The notes: generated by a model from the sequence alone, not told the origin. Shown: positions 29,404 to 37,387, counted from the first letter of the stretch. The stretch is 50,703 nucleotides of DNA from Oscillospiraceae bacterium (GCA_017428565.1 JAFRQP010000084.1:1-50703), one strand, 5' to 3'. Made by a program: numbers and translations.

Positions 29404-29849
29404 GCCGGGAGAACGATCTGGATCTGGACGCCATTCTGGCGGAATTCTCCGCAGGCGAACAAGGCCCGACCCAGCCCGCAGCCGAGCCTGCGCCCCGGCG
29501 GCGCAGGGCGGAGCCGGTCCCGCCTCAAGCGGCGCCGGAGGAGCAGGACTTCGTCTCCCTGCCCCGGGAGCCCCGGCGGCCTGCCGCCCCAGCCCGGGAG
29601 CGGAGCGCGGCGAAAAGCGAGCCGCGGCCGCAGCCCGGTCCGGAGCGCCGCCAGGCCTCCCGCAGGGCGAAGGGCAGAGTCCGCATGGCCGTGGTGCTTG
29701 CGGCGCTGATCGCCCTTCTGGCGGGGATGCTGTTCTGGTCTTCCCGGGCCGAGCGGCAGCGCGCCGGCCTGGAGCCGGAGCCGCTGCGCCTGGAGCTGGG
29801 GCAGGAGCTGGAGGACTATCTGGACCACACCGCCACCACCACGCGATAG
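29400..29849 (+). CDS. Single-pass membrane protein, unknown function
   Basis: A 149-residue protein starting in the ATGA overlap with the beta-lactamase-fold gene. It opens with SRENDLDLDAILAEFSAGE, a short acidic helix that I have seen at the N-terminus of several clostridial membrane proteins. A long disordered Pro/Arg/Glu region (~22-95), a membrane helix (RMAVVLAALIALLAGMLFWS, ~98-117) and a short outer tail follow. The topology suggests a cytoplasmic linker tethering to the upstream membrane protein. No family assigned. Confidence 0.6.
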   Translation: MSRENDLDLDAILAEFSAGEQGPTQPAAEPAPRRRRAEPVPPQAAPEEQDFVSLPREPRRPAAPARERSAAKSEPRPQPGPERRQASRRAKGRVRMAVVLAALIALLAGMLFWSSRAERQRAGLEPEPLRLELGQELEDYLDHTATTTR

Positions 29850-29852
29850 AAT

Positions 29853-29896
29853 GAACCCCCCACCGGAGCTGTGAGCATCACAGCTCCGGTGGGGGT
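29853..29896 (+). terminator. Terminator after the beta-lactamase-fold operon
   Basis: A near-20-bp stem (GAACCCCC...ACCGGAGCTGTG with its complement) and a five-base loop, then CAGTTTTGAGTTTT. Confidence 0.75.
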
Positions 29897-29931
29897 TCAG
29901 TTTTGAGTTTTGAGAGAACGGGGGACGCAGG

Positions 29932-30167
29932 GGGTTCCCGCATCCTCAATGTGTAGACAAACCCCAAAGCATGTCATTGCGAGCCAGTGCTCACACTGGC
30001 GTGGCAATCCGTTCTTTTTCAAAAAAGCTGTATTTTCAAGGCTTTTAGAATGCGGATCGCCACACCGCTTTTTGCTTTCGGCAAAAATGCAGACATCGGT
30101 CACTGGTTCGCGATGACAGAATACCTACTTTGTCTACAGTCTGAGGACGCGGGGGGTTCCCGCGTCC
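29932..30167. repeat. Palindromic ~235-bp element with TGTCATTGCGA arms
   Basis: Nested inverted repeats. Outer hairpins GGACGC(A/G)GGG...CCCGC(A/G)TCC occur at both ends. Inside lie TGTAGACAAA (29952-29961) and TTTGTCTACA (30129-30138), then TGTCATTGCGA and TCGCGATGACA, and a central GCCAGTGCTCACACTGGC hairpin with GTGGCAATCC. It resembles the widespread TGTCATTGCGAG...GTGGCAATC intergenic repeats. 29897-30209 holds no gene. Confidence 0.8.
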
Positions 30168-30209
30168 TTCGTCTTGTGAGGCTTGGGCGGATTCCGGCCG
30201 CCGGGCGCT

Positions 30210-30602
30210 TCACTTGCCCTTCGCCAGGGCTTTTTCCAGAAAGCGGGCGTTGTCGATGACGAAGCGCTGGTGCGTCCCCTCGCCGATCAGCTCCTCGCCG
30301 GCCCAGGCGCGGACGGTGAAGCTGAGCTTCCGGCGATCCACGGCAACAAGCTCGCTCTCCGCCCGGACGGCAAGGCCCAGGGGCGTGGCGGCCAGGTGGC
30401 TGACCTCCAGACGGGTGCCCACCGTGCCCTCGCCCTCGTCCAGGAAGGGCTGCACGGAGCCGGCTGCGGCCTGCTCCATCAGCGCCAGCATGGCGGGGGT
30501 GGCGAAGACCGGCAGCAGCCCGCTCCCCATGGCGGCGGCGGTGTTCTGTTCGTTCACGGTGGTTTCGGCATGACCCTTCAGGCCGATGGGCAATTCCTTC
30601 AT
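30210..30602 (-). CDS. Hotdog-fold thioesterase, FlK-like
   Basis: A 130-residue protein of the fluoroacetyl-CoA thioesterase-like family. GLKGHAETTVNEQNTAAAMGSGLLPVFATPAMLALMEQAA (~8-46) carries the Thr and Glu positions of the FlK triad. VGTRLEVSHLAATPLGLAVRAESELVAVDRRKLSFTVRAWAGEELIGEGTHQRFVID follows, with the His in SHLAATPLG. The GTH(Q/E)R ending is typical. It should cleave a small acyl-CoA in the cytoplasm, substrate unknown. The start follows AAGGAGAG. It lies 11 bases after the MBL gene on the same strand. Confidence 0.85.
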   Translation of the reverse strand: MKELPIGLKGHAETTVNEQNTAAAMGSGLLPVFATPAMLALMEQAAAGSVQPFLDEGEGTVGTRLEVSHLAATPLGLAVRAESELVAVDRRKLSFTVRAWAGEELIGEGTHQRFVIDNARFLEKALAKGK

Positions 30603-30613
30603 ATGCTCTCTCC

Positions 30614-31324
30614 TTATCCCCGGCGCAGCAGCCGCGCCAGCAGGTTCTTTTTCTCTGCCTTCGGTTCCGCCGCGGCCAACTCGCCCCAGGCCGCCGGGCC
30701 CAGGTATTTCAGCACGGCCACCTGGGGCTCCATGTCCGCGGTGACCTCAAGGGTATCCGTGTCATAGCGGTGGATAAAGGCGTCCGCGTCAAAATACTTG
30801 ATGAACTCCTCCACGCTCTCCAGCCGGTGGGCGCCCCGGTTCTCGTCCCGGTAGTGCATGGGGACGATGACCTTGGCCATGATCTCGTCCGTGGCCCGCT
30901 TGGCCTCCTGGGAGGGCAGGGCCGTGGCGGAGCCGGCGCAGATCATGCACAGGTCGGCGCCGAAGAGCCGGGAGATCTGCCCGCCGTCCAACTGGGTGCC
31001 CAGATCGCCCATGTGTACCAGCTTGAGCCCGTCCGCCTCCAGAATGTGGATCAGGGTGAAGCCGCGCCAGTTGCCCATCTTGAACTCGTGGGGCGCCTTC
31101 AGGGCGGTGATGGTGAAAGGACAGTCCGATTCCGGCCTTCCGGAGAGCGCCACGCCCTCCCGGTAGTTGTGGCCGAAGTGCTCGTGGCTCACCAGCAGCT
31201 TGTCCGCGCGGATGCGCAGCTTGGGGTAGCCGGCGGTGTAGTCGCTGTTGTAGGGGTCGATGACAACGGTGTATCCCTTGTGGGTGATGGCAAAGCAGGC
31301 ATGCCCCAGCCATTGGATGGTCAT
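30614..31324 (-). CDS. MBL-fold metal-dependent hydrolase, UPF0173-like
   Basis: A 236-residue metallo-beta-lactamase-fold protein. The N-terminus MTIQWLGHACFAITHKGYTVVIDPYNSDY matches YtkL/UPF0173 proteins. The metal motif reads VSHEHFGHN: the three His of HxHxDH are kept but Asp is replaced by Gly, which may affect the second metal. Further ligands are in HMGDLG (~105) and VPMHYR (~156). A C-terminal ~40-residue tail (YLGPAAWGEL...LLARLLRRG) is extra. The ATG at 31324 has GGAG nine bases upstream, in the last unit of the 64-bp repeat array; a TTG at 31330 is a weaker alternative. Confidence 0.82.
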   Translation of the reverse strand: MTIQWLGHACFAITHKGYTVVIDPYNSDYTAGYPKLRIRADKLLVSHEHFGHNYREGVALSGRPESDCPFTITALKAPHEFKMGNWRGFTLIHILEADGLKLVHMGDLGTQLDGGQISRLFGADLCMICAGSATALPSQEAKRATDEIMAKVIVPMHYRDENRGAHRLESVEEFIKYFDADAFIHRYDTDTLEVTADMEPQVAVLKYLGPAAWGELAAAEPKAEKKNLLARLLRRG

Positions 31325-31335
31325 TTCCAATTACT

Positions 31336-31494
31336 CCTTCCTTGTAGGCTCCCCTGCCTAAGGGGAGCTGTCTGGCCGAAGGCCAGACTGAGGGGTATTC
31401 CTTCCTTGTAGGCTCCCCTGCCTAAGGGGAGCTGTCTGGCCGAAGGCCAGACTGAGGGGTATTCCTTCCTTGTAGGCTCCCCTGCCTAAGGGGA
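31336..31494 (-). repeat. Tandem array of a 64-bp two-hairpin repeat
   Basis: Units begin at 31336, 31400 and 31464 (period 64; the third is truncated near 31494). Read on the minus strand each unit is CCCCTCA, a GTCTGGCC-TTC-GGCCAGAC hairpin, a GCTCCCCTTAGGCAGGGGAGC hairpin and CTACAAGGAAGGA. The order and the purine tract equal those of the 58-bp array at 2581. The unit next to the MBL gene supplies its Shine-Dalgarno. Confidence 0.94.
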
Positions 31495-31794
31495 ATTGCG
31501 GCTTCGCGCTGCCAGTGGCAGAAGAAGCGAAGCCGGAATTTCCGCAGCGGTCGAAAAACGCGAGGAAGAGCGTAAGCCCGATGCGTTTTTCGGGCACCGC
31601 AAGGCGGACGCTGTCAGCCGCCGTCTCACGGAAGGCGGATGACTGAGGGGTTTGTCAGATCTTAGAGCGGTTATGGGAGGCTGCTAGAGAATGCGTATCC
31701 CCCCGCCTCAGTTTGCGAACTGGGGCACCCCCTTTCGGCAAGGGGGGCAAACCTCTCCGGCCTTCGGCCACCTCCCCTTGCAGGGGAGGCTCGC
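31495..31794. repeat. Mixed hairpin repeats between the array and the DUF4037 gene
   Basis: About 300 bases without a gene. They include further members of the two-hairpin class: GCCGCCGTCTC...GGCGGATGACTGAGGGG near 31615-31650, and CTCCCCTTGCAGGGGAGG with GGCCTTCGGCC near 31760-31790. Also present are a TGCCAGTGGCA hairpin near 31510 and a CCCCTTTCGGCAAGGGG hairpin near 31730. Confidence 0.7.
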
Positions 31795-32709
31795 TTATCC
31801 TTCCATGATATGCAGCGCGCGGATCTCCGGGTTTTGGATCCTGCCCTGCACGGCGAAGGCGTGGGGCTCCAGATAGTCCCAGCTCCCGTCGGAGAGACCC
31901 TGGGCGCGCAGCTCCCTTGCCACGGTGGCGCAGACGTCCTCGATGACGCCCTGCCGCAGGGCTGTGTCGTTTTCCCCGGTGAGCAGGAACTCCAGCGCCG
32001 TGCGTAGATTGCCCAGCTTCTCAAGCCGCTCCATGCCCCGCAGCATCCACTTGGTGTAGGGCATGTGCCGCCGCTCCAGCAGATAGATCGCGCCGCAGGC
32101 GGCGCGGACGAAGTCGCTCAGCTCCAGGGCGGCCGCTCCCGCCTCTCCGTGGCGGAGACAGCGGTCGTAATTATACTGGCCGCTCTGGGCCATTTCGATG
32201 AGCCGGGCGGCCAGATGCTTTTTCCGCACGTCCTCCGGCATGCCGTGGAGAAGCCGCTCCCGGATGGCGGTGAACTCGCCCAGATCGTCCCGGAAGACCT
32301 CCCCGTTGGTGGCCTCCGCCAGAGCGTAGGCGGGCAGGGAGAGCCATTGCTGCCAGCTCTCCGGCGCGCCGGGGGAGCCGGTGTAGCGCCGGTAGAAGAA
32401 GGCCGTGCGCCGCACGCCGCAGTTATCCTCCGCCAGAGCGCTGCGCTCCGCGGCCGCGCCCAGGGGAAGGCTGCGGTAGGCCCGGCTCAGGGCCACGCCG
32501 TAACGCAGATCGTCCTCATCCGTCAGCCACAGGCAGAAGCCCCGGGCAAAATCGTGATCCCGGGAGATCTGGTCGTCAAAGCCGTAGCACTCCGAGCCAT
32601 GCCCCACAAGGCCCACGGCCACCCGCCCCTCCAGCTCCGGGAAATCCCGGTGCAGCAGAGGGCGGCCGTACTCCTCATAGAGCGCCCGGGCCTCTTTAAG
32701 ACCTTGCAT
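31795..32709 (-). CDS. DUF4037 domain protein (nucleotidyltransferase-like)
   Basis: A 304-residue protein. GLVGHGSECYGFDDQISRDHDFARGFCLWLTDED (~32-65) is the DUF4037 signature, in which a G-S-x-x-x-G-x-D-D pattern recalls nucleotidyltransferase active sites. YNYDRCLRHGEAGAAALELSDFVRAACGAIYLLERRHMPYTKWMLRGMERL (~180-230) fits the helical C-terminal part. Catalysis is not demonstrated for the family. The start overlaps the upstream TPR gene by 14 bases, so the two genes are coupled; this pairing recurs in Firmicutes to my knowledge. The 3' end is just after a two-hairpin repeat. Confidence 0.85.
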   Translation of the reverse strand: MQGLKEARALYEEYGRPLLHRDFPELEGRVAVGLVGHGSECYGFDDQISRDHDFARGFCLWLTDEDDLRYGVALSRAYRSLPLGAAAERSALAEDNCGVRRTAFFYRRYTGSPGAPESWQQWLSLPAYALAEATNGEVFRDDLGEFTAIRERLLHGMPEDVRKKHLAARLIEMAQSGQYNYDRCLRHGEAGAAALELSDFVRAACGAIYLLERRHMPYTKWMLRGMERLEKLGNLRTALEFLLTGENDTALRQGVIEDVCATVARELRAQGLSDGSWDYLEPHAFAVQGRIQNPEIRALHIMEG

Positions 32710-33511
32710 AGATCTCCTCCGCCCTTTCCTTCAGCTCTTTCGCATAGAGAAAATAGCCGAAATAATCAAAGCTGGGGGCGCACTTCGAGATTGTGAAGGC
32801 GTGGTAGCCGTCCCGGGGCAGGCCGGGGGCGTTGAGACAGTCCCAAGCCTTTTCCATGCAGTCCCCGATCCGGGGATCCTCCGGGTCCTGCCGGTCGTAG
32901 AGCTCCGCCAGGTTGCACCAGGTCACGGCCAGCTCGTTTTCCGGGTGCCGGCTGTGGCCGATGACCCCCAGGGCCAGGCGGAAGCAGCGCTCCGCCCCGG
33001 CGAAGTCGCCTACGTCCTGATAACTCAGCGCCATGTTGTTGTAGAGCCCGGCGAAGCGGTAGTCTGTGGGATCCAGGTTGTCGGCATAGATCCGCGCCGC
33101 ATGCTTGAAGATGGGCAGGGACTCCCGCGCCCGTCCAAAGGCCTTCATGGTGGTGGCGGCGTTGAGGAGCACGGTGGCGCCGGAGACGGTGCTGCCCAGA
33201 CGGTGGATGCGGATGAGATCCAGAGCCTCGTTCACGGCGCGCATGGCCTTCTCCCGGTCTCCGTCCCGCCGGTGGTAGCCCAGCAGCTCGCTGAGCATGC
33301 TCAGCTCTCCCCGCCAGTCCCCGATGGCGCGGGCTTCGTCCCGCTGCCGCTCCAGAAAGGCGCCGGCCTCTTGCTCCCGGCCGCTGTTGTAGAGCCCGTC
33401 CAGCTTCCGGATGGCGGCGGGCACGTCGATGCTCTGCCGGCAGGGCTCCGCGTCGGGCGTGCCGGTGTACAGGCTGCTGTCAAAGCAGCAGCAGGGTTCC
33501 AGATAGTCCAT
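32696..33511 (-). CDS. Tetratricopeptide-repeat protein
   Basis: A 271-residue soluble helical-repeat protein. Several TPR-like helix pairs are seen: LSELLGYHRRDGDREKAMRAVNEALDLIR, ATTMKAFGRARESLPIFKHAARIYADN, YNNMALSYQDVGDFAGAERCFRLALGVIG and WCNLAELYDRQDP. The N-terminus (YLEPCCCFDSSLY) and C-terminus are not repetitive. TPR proteins mediate protein contacts; here the partner is presumably the DUF4037 protein encoded downstream with 14-bp overlap. The ATG at 33511 follows GGAGGGGAG; an upstream extension to 33619 crosses the promoter and is unlikely. Confidence 0.85.
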   Translation of the reverse strand: MDYLEPCCCFDSSLYTGTPDAEPCRQSIDVPAAIRKLDGLYNSGREQEAGAFLERQRDEARAIGDWRGELSMLSELLGYHRRDGDREKAMRAVNEALDLIRIHRLGSTVSGATVLLNAATTMKAFGRARESLPIFKHAARIYADNLDPTDYRFAGLYNNMALSYQDVGDFAGAERCFRLALGVIGHSRHPENELAVTWCNLAELYDRQDPEDPRIGDCMEKAWDCLNAPGLPRDGYHAFTISKCAPSFDYFGYFLYAKELKERAEEIYARS

Positions 33512-33530
33512 AAAAAGCTCCCCTCCGTGC

Positions 33531-33559
33531 TTGATTGCGAGGTGGAAAACGGGTATAAT
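33531..33559 (+). promoter_or_regulatory. Promoter of the YyaL-like gene
   Basis: TTGATT (33531-33536), 17-bp spacer, TATAAT (33554-33559). Confidence 0.75.
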
Positions 33560-33580
33560 GATACAAATAGTATACTGCAA
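33552..33580 (-). promoter_or_regulatory. Promoter of the TPR-DUF4037 operon
   Basis: Minus strand: TTGCAG (33580-33575), 17-bp spacer, TATACC (33557-33552). Its -10 overlaps the -10 of the divergent promoter, so the two probably exclude each other. Confidence 0.62.
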
Positions 33581-33611
33581 AACCGCAGCGCTGTAAATAA
33601 GGAGAATCGCC

Positions 33612-35660
33612 ATGCCCAATCATCTTGCCGGGGAACGCTCGGCCTATCTGCTGCAGCATCAGGACAACCCCGTGGACTGGTACCCCTGGGGAGAGGAGGC
33701 CTTTGAGAAGGCCCGGCGGGAGCGGAAGCCCGTCTTCCTCTCCATCGGCTACGCCGGCTGCCACTGGTGCCATGTGATGGCGGCGGAATCCTTTGAAAGC
33801 CCCGCCGTGGCGGAGATCCTGAACCGGGCCTTCGTTTCCGTCAAGGTGGACCGGGAGGAGCGGCCGGACGTGGACGCGGTGTATATGGAGGCCTGCATGG
33901 CCATGAACGGCAGCGGCGGCTGGCCTCTCACGGTGATCCTGACGCCGGAGAAGAGCCCCTTTTTCGCGGGCACCTATCTGCCTCGGGAGAACCGGGGGCG
34001 ACAGCCGGGCCTGATCCCCCTGCTGCGGGCCGTGGCGGCCCGCTGGCAGCGGGATCCCGCCGGGCTGGAGAAGGCAGCCGGGGAGCTCACCGCCTTCCTG
34101 CGCCGGGAGGCCGCGGTACAGCCCGCCGACCCGGACGAGCGTCTGCTCCGCCGGGCCTATGAGCAGCTCAAGAACTCCTTTGACGCGGAGTACGGCGGCT
34201 TCGGCGCGGCGCCCAAGTTCCCCGCGCCCCAGAACCTGCTCTTTTTGCTGCACTACGCCGCCCTCGCGGGGGAGAAGGAGGCCCGCCGCATGGCGGAGCA
34301 GACCCTGCAGCAGATGGCCCGGGGCGGGATCTACGACCAGATCGGCGGGGGCTTCGCCCGCTACGCCACGGACCGGGAGTGGCTGATCCCCCACTTTGAA
34401 AAGACCCTGTACGACAACGCCCTGCTGGCGCTGTGCTACACCGAGGCCTGGCAGGAGGGGCACTTCGCCCTCTACCGCCGGGTGGCGGAGGAGACCCTGG
34501 ACTACTGCCTGCGGGAGCTCAGGAGCGAGACCGGCGGCTTTTACAGCGGCCAGGACGCGGACAGCGAGGGGGAAGAGGGCAAGTTCTACCTGCTGAGCCC
34601 GGAGGACGTGAAGCGCGTCCTGGGCGAGGACGAGGGGCGGCACTTCTGCGAGTGCTACGACATCACCGCCGAGGGCAACTTCCGCGGCAGGAGCATCCCA
34701 AACCTGCTGCTGAACCAGCGCTGGAACCTGCTGCCCGAGGGCTACGGGGACTATCGCCGCCGCCTGCGGGAGGACCGGGCGGCGCGGATGACGCTGCGGA
34801 CGGACCGGAAGCTGCTCACCGCCTGGAACGGCATGCTGCTGCTGGCCCTGAGCCGGGCGGCACGGGTCTTTGAGCGGGAGGACTACGCCGAGGCAGCCCG
34901 CGGGCTGGGGCGCTTCCTGCTGGAGACGGCGGGGGCAAAAACGCCGGAGGCGTTGCAGGCCGTGTGCTACGAGGACGCCGCCTGTCATCCTGAGCGCAGC
35001 GAAGGATCTCGGGCCAACCAGAGCGTCGGCCCCTACAAGGCCGAGGAGGGCCCCGCCTTCCCCGCCCAGCTGGACGACTATGCCTTCGCGGCCCTGGGGC
35101 TGCTGGCCCTCTACGGCCTGGACTACGACCCGGCGCTGCTGCCGGCGGCCCAGGCCCTGGCCGAGCAGATCCCGGCCCGCTTCGCGGCGCCAACCGGCGG
35201 CTTCTACCGGGTGTCCGACCGGGCGGAGGCGCTGCTGAAGCGCCCGCTGGAGCGCTACGACGGGGCGGCCCCCTCCGGCAACAGCGCGGCCCTGGTCCTC
35301 TTCGACCGGCTGCGCCGTCTCAGCGGGCAGGAGCGCTGGCGGCAGGCGGCGGAAAAGCAGGCCGCCTTCCTTTGCGGCGCCGCGGGGGACTACCCCGTGG
35401 GCAGCGCCTTCGGTTTGCTGGGCGTGATGGGGCAGCTCTACCCCACCCGGGAGCTGGTCTGCGTCGCGGAGACGGAGCCCGCCCTGCTGCGCCGGGCCGC
35501 GGCCCGCTTCGATCCGGCGCTGAGCCTGCTGCTGAAAAAACCGGGGGATGAGCGGCTGGCCGCCTTCGCCCCCTTCACCGCGAGCTGCGGACAGAAGGAC
35601 GGCAAGCCTTCTTTCTACGTCTGCGAAAACGGCGCCTGCCGGCTGCCCTTTACGGAATGA
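33612..35660 (+). CDS. Thioredoxin-fold/six-hairpin protein, YyaL (DUF255) family, with in-frame repeat insert
   Basis: A 682-residue protein. The thioredoxin-like N-terminal domain (~1-160) has [38 protein letters not shown] (CxxC) and DREERPDVD, both signatures of this family (spermatogenesis-associated protein 20 in animals). The rest is an (alpha/alpha)6 barrel as in N-acylglucosamine epimerases, e.g. [33 protein letters not shown] and [15 protein letters not shown]. Residues ~458-478 ([20 protein letters not shown]) are a repeat-derived insertion just before the conserved LDDYAF segment. Function of the family is not established. The start follows AAGGAGA. Confidence 0.88.
   Translation: MPNHLAGERSAYLLQHQDNPVDWYPWGEEAFEKARRERKPVFLSIGYAGCHWCHVMAAESFESPAVAEILNRAFVSVKVDREERPDVDAVYMEACMAMNGSGGWPLTVILTPEKSPFFAGTYLPRENRGRQPGLIPLLRAVAARWQRDPAGLEKAAGELTAFLRREAAVQPADPDERLLRRAYEQLKNSFDAEYGGFGAAPKFPAPQNLLFLLHYAALAGEKEARRMAEQTLQQMARGGIYDQIGGGFARYATDREWLIPHFEKTLYDNALLALCYTEAWQEGHFALYRRVAEETLDYCLRELRSETGGFYSGQDADSEGEEGKFYLLSPEDVKRVLGEDEGRHFCECYDITAEGNFRGRSIPNLLLNQRWNLLPEGYGDYRRRLREDRAARMTLRTDRKLLTAWNGMLLLALSRAARVFEREDYAEAARGLGRFLLETAGAKTPEALQAVCYEDAACHPERSEGSRANQSVGPYKAEEGPAFPAQLDDYAFAALGLLALYGLDYDPALLPAAQALAEQIPARFAAPTGGFYRVSDRAEALLKRPLERYDGAAPSGNSAALVLFDRLRRLSGQERWRQAAEKQAAFLCGAAGDYPVGSAFGLLGVMGQLYPTRELVCVAETEPALLRRAAARFDPALSLLLKKPGDERLAAFAPFTASCGQKDGKPSFYVCENGACRLPFTE
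34983..35036 (+). repeat. Dispersed repeat inserted in frame in the YyaL-like gene
   Basis: TGTCATCCTGAGCG...AGCGAAGGATCT at the left, then GGGCC...GGCCCCTAC, the inverse of a GTAG-footed REP-like unit. The same modules lie between genes (e.g. 43503-43606). The 54 bp encode 18 codons without a stop. Confidence 0.85.
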
Positions 35661-35717
35661 AGAAACCGCCGGCGCTTCCGGCGGATCAGGAAAAAGAGAG
35701 AGTGAGGAGAGATCGAT

Positions 35718-36890
35718 ATGAAGCGTGATTTGTTCAAGACGTGCCTTGGCAGAGCCCTTGTCCTGAGCCTGGCGGCCCTGTTGCTTCTGGGCTCCCTCGC
35801 CGGCTGCTCCCACAGCCCTGCGGAGTTCCTGAGGCTTCCCGCTTCCTCCGACGCGCCGCAAGCCCCTGCTTCGACCCCGGCGGAGCCCGCGATCCAGCCC
35901 GAGGTCACCGCCGCTCCCCAGCCCTCCGCGGAGACTGAAGCTCCCGCGGAGCCCGAGATCCCCGCTGCTCCGGCTCCCGAGCAGCTGCTGGGCCGCTGGG
36001 AGGAGGACCAGGGCCGCGCCGAGCTCTGGATCCAGGAGGAAAAGGAGGGGGACATCCTCTTCAGCCTCTTCATCCCCGGCTCCGCGGCCGTCAACAACGC
36101 CCTGGCATTGGCGGCGGAGGACGGCTTTTTCTTCTATCAGGATCCCTATCTGGAGGGCGTGGGCACTTCCGGCGCGCTGCGGCTGGAAAACGGCCTGCCC
36201 GTGCTGACCTTCGGGGAGAGCCGGATGGAGTTTCCCGCCGGAACGGAGCTGCGCTTCTCCCGCCACAGCGACAGACCGGACTACCGCACGCTCTACGCCC
36301 CGGTCTTCGAGGCCTGGCAGGACTTTGAGCTGGCGGGCGGCGGCCTGGAGAACTGGTACGGCGACGAGCCGGGCTATGTCCACTCCGGCCTCTACGGCAC
36401 GGATCACTTCGGCTATCAATTCTGGGATCTGGACCGGGACGGCAGCCCGGAGCTGATCGTGGGCGCGATCTATCCCCCGGAGGAGACCGCCGGGGACGAG
36501 CTGGGCCTGGGGCTCTACCAGCACAACCTGATCGTGGACCTCTTCACCCTGAAAAACGACGCGCCGGTCTATGTGGTCAACAGCGGCGACCGCTACCGCT
36601 ACAGCCTGACCAGCGACGGGCAGATCTACTATGAGGGCTCCGGCGGTGCGGCCTACACGGACGTGGCCACCTATATCCTCCGCGACGGGGCTCTGGAGAT
36701 GGTCAACGGCATTTCCTCGGAGGAGGGGGCCTGGTACAGCATGGAGGACGGCTTCAACCCGGAGCATGGGGGCTATAACCCCATCCCGGAGGCGGAGTTC
36801 CAGTGGCTCTTCGACCAGATGTTCGACCTCTACCGCTACGAGCGCTTTGCCGAGCTGCAGCTGCGGCCCTTCCTGGTCAGCGAGGCCTGA
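35718..36890 (+). CDS. Lipoprotein of unknown function
   Basis: A 390-residue lipoprotein. A signal peptide ends in a lipobox LAGC with Cys30. A Pro/Ala/Ser/Glu linker (~35-90) precedes a folded part. Residues ~95-180 form a beta-rich domain (LLGRWEEDQGRAELWIQEE, then FGESRMEFPAGTELRFSR). The remainder contains FWDLDRDGSPELIVGAIYPPE (~236-256), a calcium-loop-like DxDxDGxxE motif as in FG-GAP or VCBS-like repeats, and a C-terminal SEEGAWYSMEDGFNPEHGGY stretch. No known family is clear. The start follows GAGGAG. A 7-bp hairpin without T-run lies between it and the YyaL-like gene. Confidence 0.72.
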   Translation: MKRDLFKTCLGRALVLSLAALLLLGSLAGCSHSPAEFLRLPASSDAPQAPASTPAEPAIQPEVTAAPQPSAETEAPAEPEIPAAPAPEQLLGRWEEDQGRAELWIQEEKEGDILFSLFIPGSAAVNNALALAAEDGFFFYQDPYLEGVGTSGALRLENGLPVLTFGESRMEFPAGTELRFSRHSDRPDYRTLYAPVFEAWQDFELAGGGLENWYGDEPGYVHSGLYGTDHFGYQFWDLDRDGSPELIVGAIYPPEETAGDELGLGLYQHNLIVDLFTLKNDAPVYVVNSGDRYRYSLTSDGQIYYEGSGGAAYTDVATYILRDGALEMVNGISSEEGAWYSMEDGFNPEHGGYNPIPEAEFQWLFDQMFDLYRYERFAELQLRPFLVSEA

Positions 36891-37357
36891 GCGGAAGGGA
36901 TGAAGTGCTTAGTGCTTAGTGCTTAGTGCGTAGGGCGTAGGGAGGCATGCCTTCATGCCTCCGGTGACACGGGGAGAATTCGGAATTGGGGGAAACGTGG
37001 GTTCACCCCCGTAGGGGCCGTTCACGAACGGACCGCGCGTCCCTCGTCCCCCGTAGCGCCGAGCATTGCTCGGCACCCGTCCCGCGCAAATGTCCGTCTC
37101 CCCCGTAGGGGCCGGCGTCCAGCCCGTGGCCGGGCTCGCTTCTTCTTGGCTCGCCCCCGCGCGAAGCGCGAGGGGAGAGCTGGCGCGGCAGCGCCTGAGA
37201 GGGGAAACCCGTAGGACAAGCGGCCCCTCTCCGTCGCTTCGCGACACCTCTCCCCGACGCGGGGAGAGGCAAGTCTTCACCGTAGGGGCGGGGCATAGCG
37301 ACGCGCGAGAAACGCGCGACGATCCCAGCTCTGCTTGCCCCTCCCGCCCCCGTCCGG
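36891..37357. repeat. Repeat-rich intergenic region
   Basis: No gene. It has a short-period repeat (GTGCTTAGTGCTTAGTGC near 36905), a GAATTCGGAATT run, and GTAG-footed REP-like hairpins at 37011, 37053, 37105 and 37282. The one at 37053 carries GCCGAGCATTGCTCGGC. Two members of the two-hairpin class lie near 37140-37200 (minus) and 37225-37268 (plus, GTCGCTTCGCGAC then CCTCTCCCC...GGGGAGAGG). Confidence 0.8.
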
Positions 37358-37387
37358 GCAAAAAAATAACGCCCCCAACGGGCGCAT
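37358..37387 (-). terminator. Minus-strand terminator-like hairpin
   Basis: Minus strand: GCGCCC-GTTGG-GGGCGT followed by TATTTTTTT. There is no coding gene on the minus strand just upstream of it, so it would end a non-coding transcript or is relict. Confidence 0.55.

Noticed and set aside
31336-31494. CRISPR-like or IS-end repeats before the MBL gene
   Set aside because: Contiguous tandem units without spacers; no transposase frame.
33480-36767. Long minus-strand open frame opposite the YyaL-like gene and the lipoprotein
   Set aside because: No recognisable domain; the plus-strand genes have family motifs, ribosome sites and a promoter.
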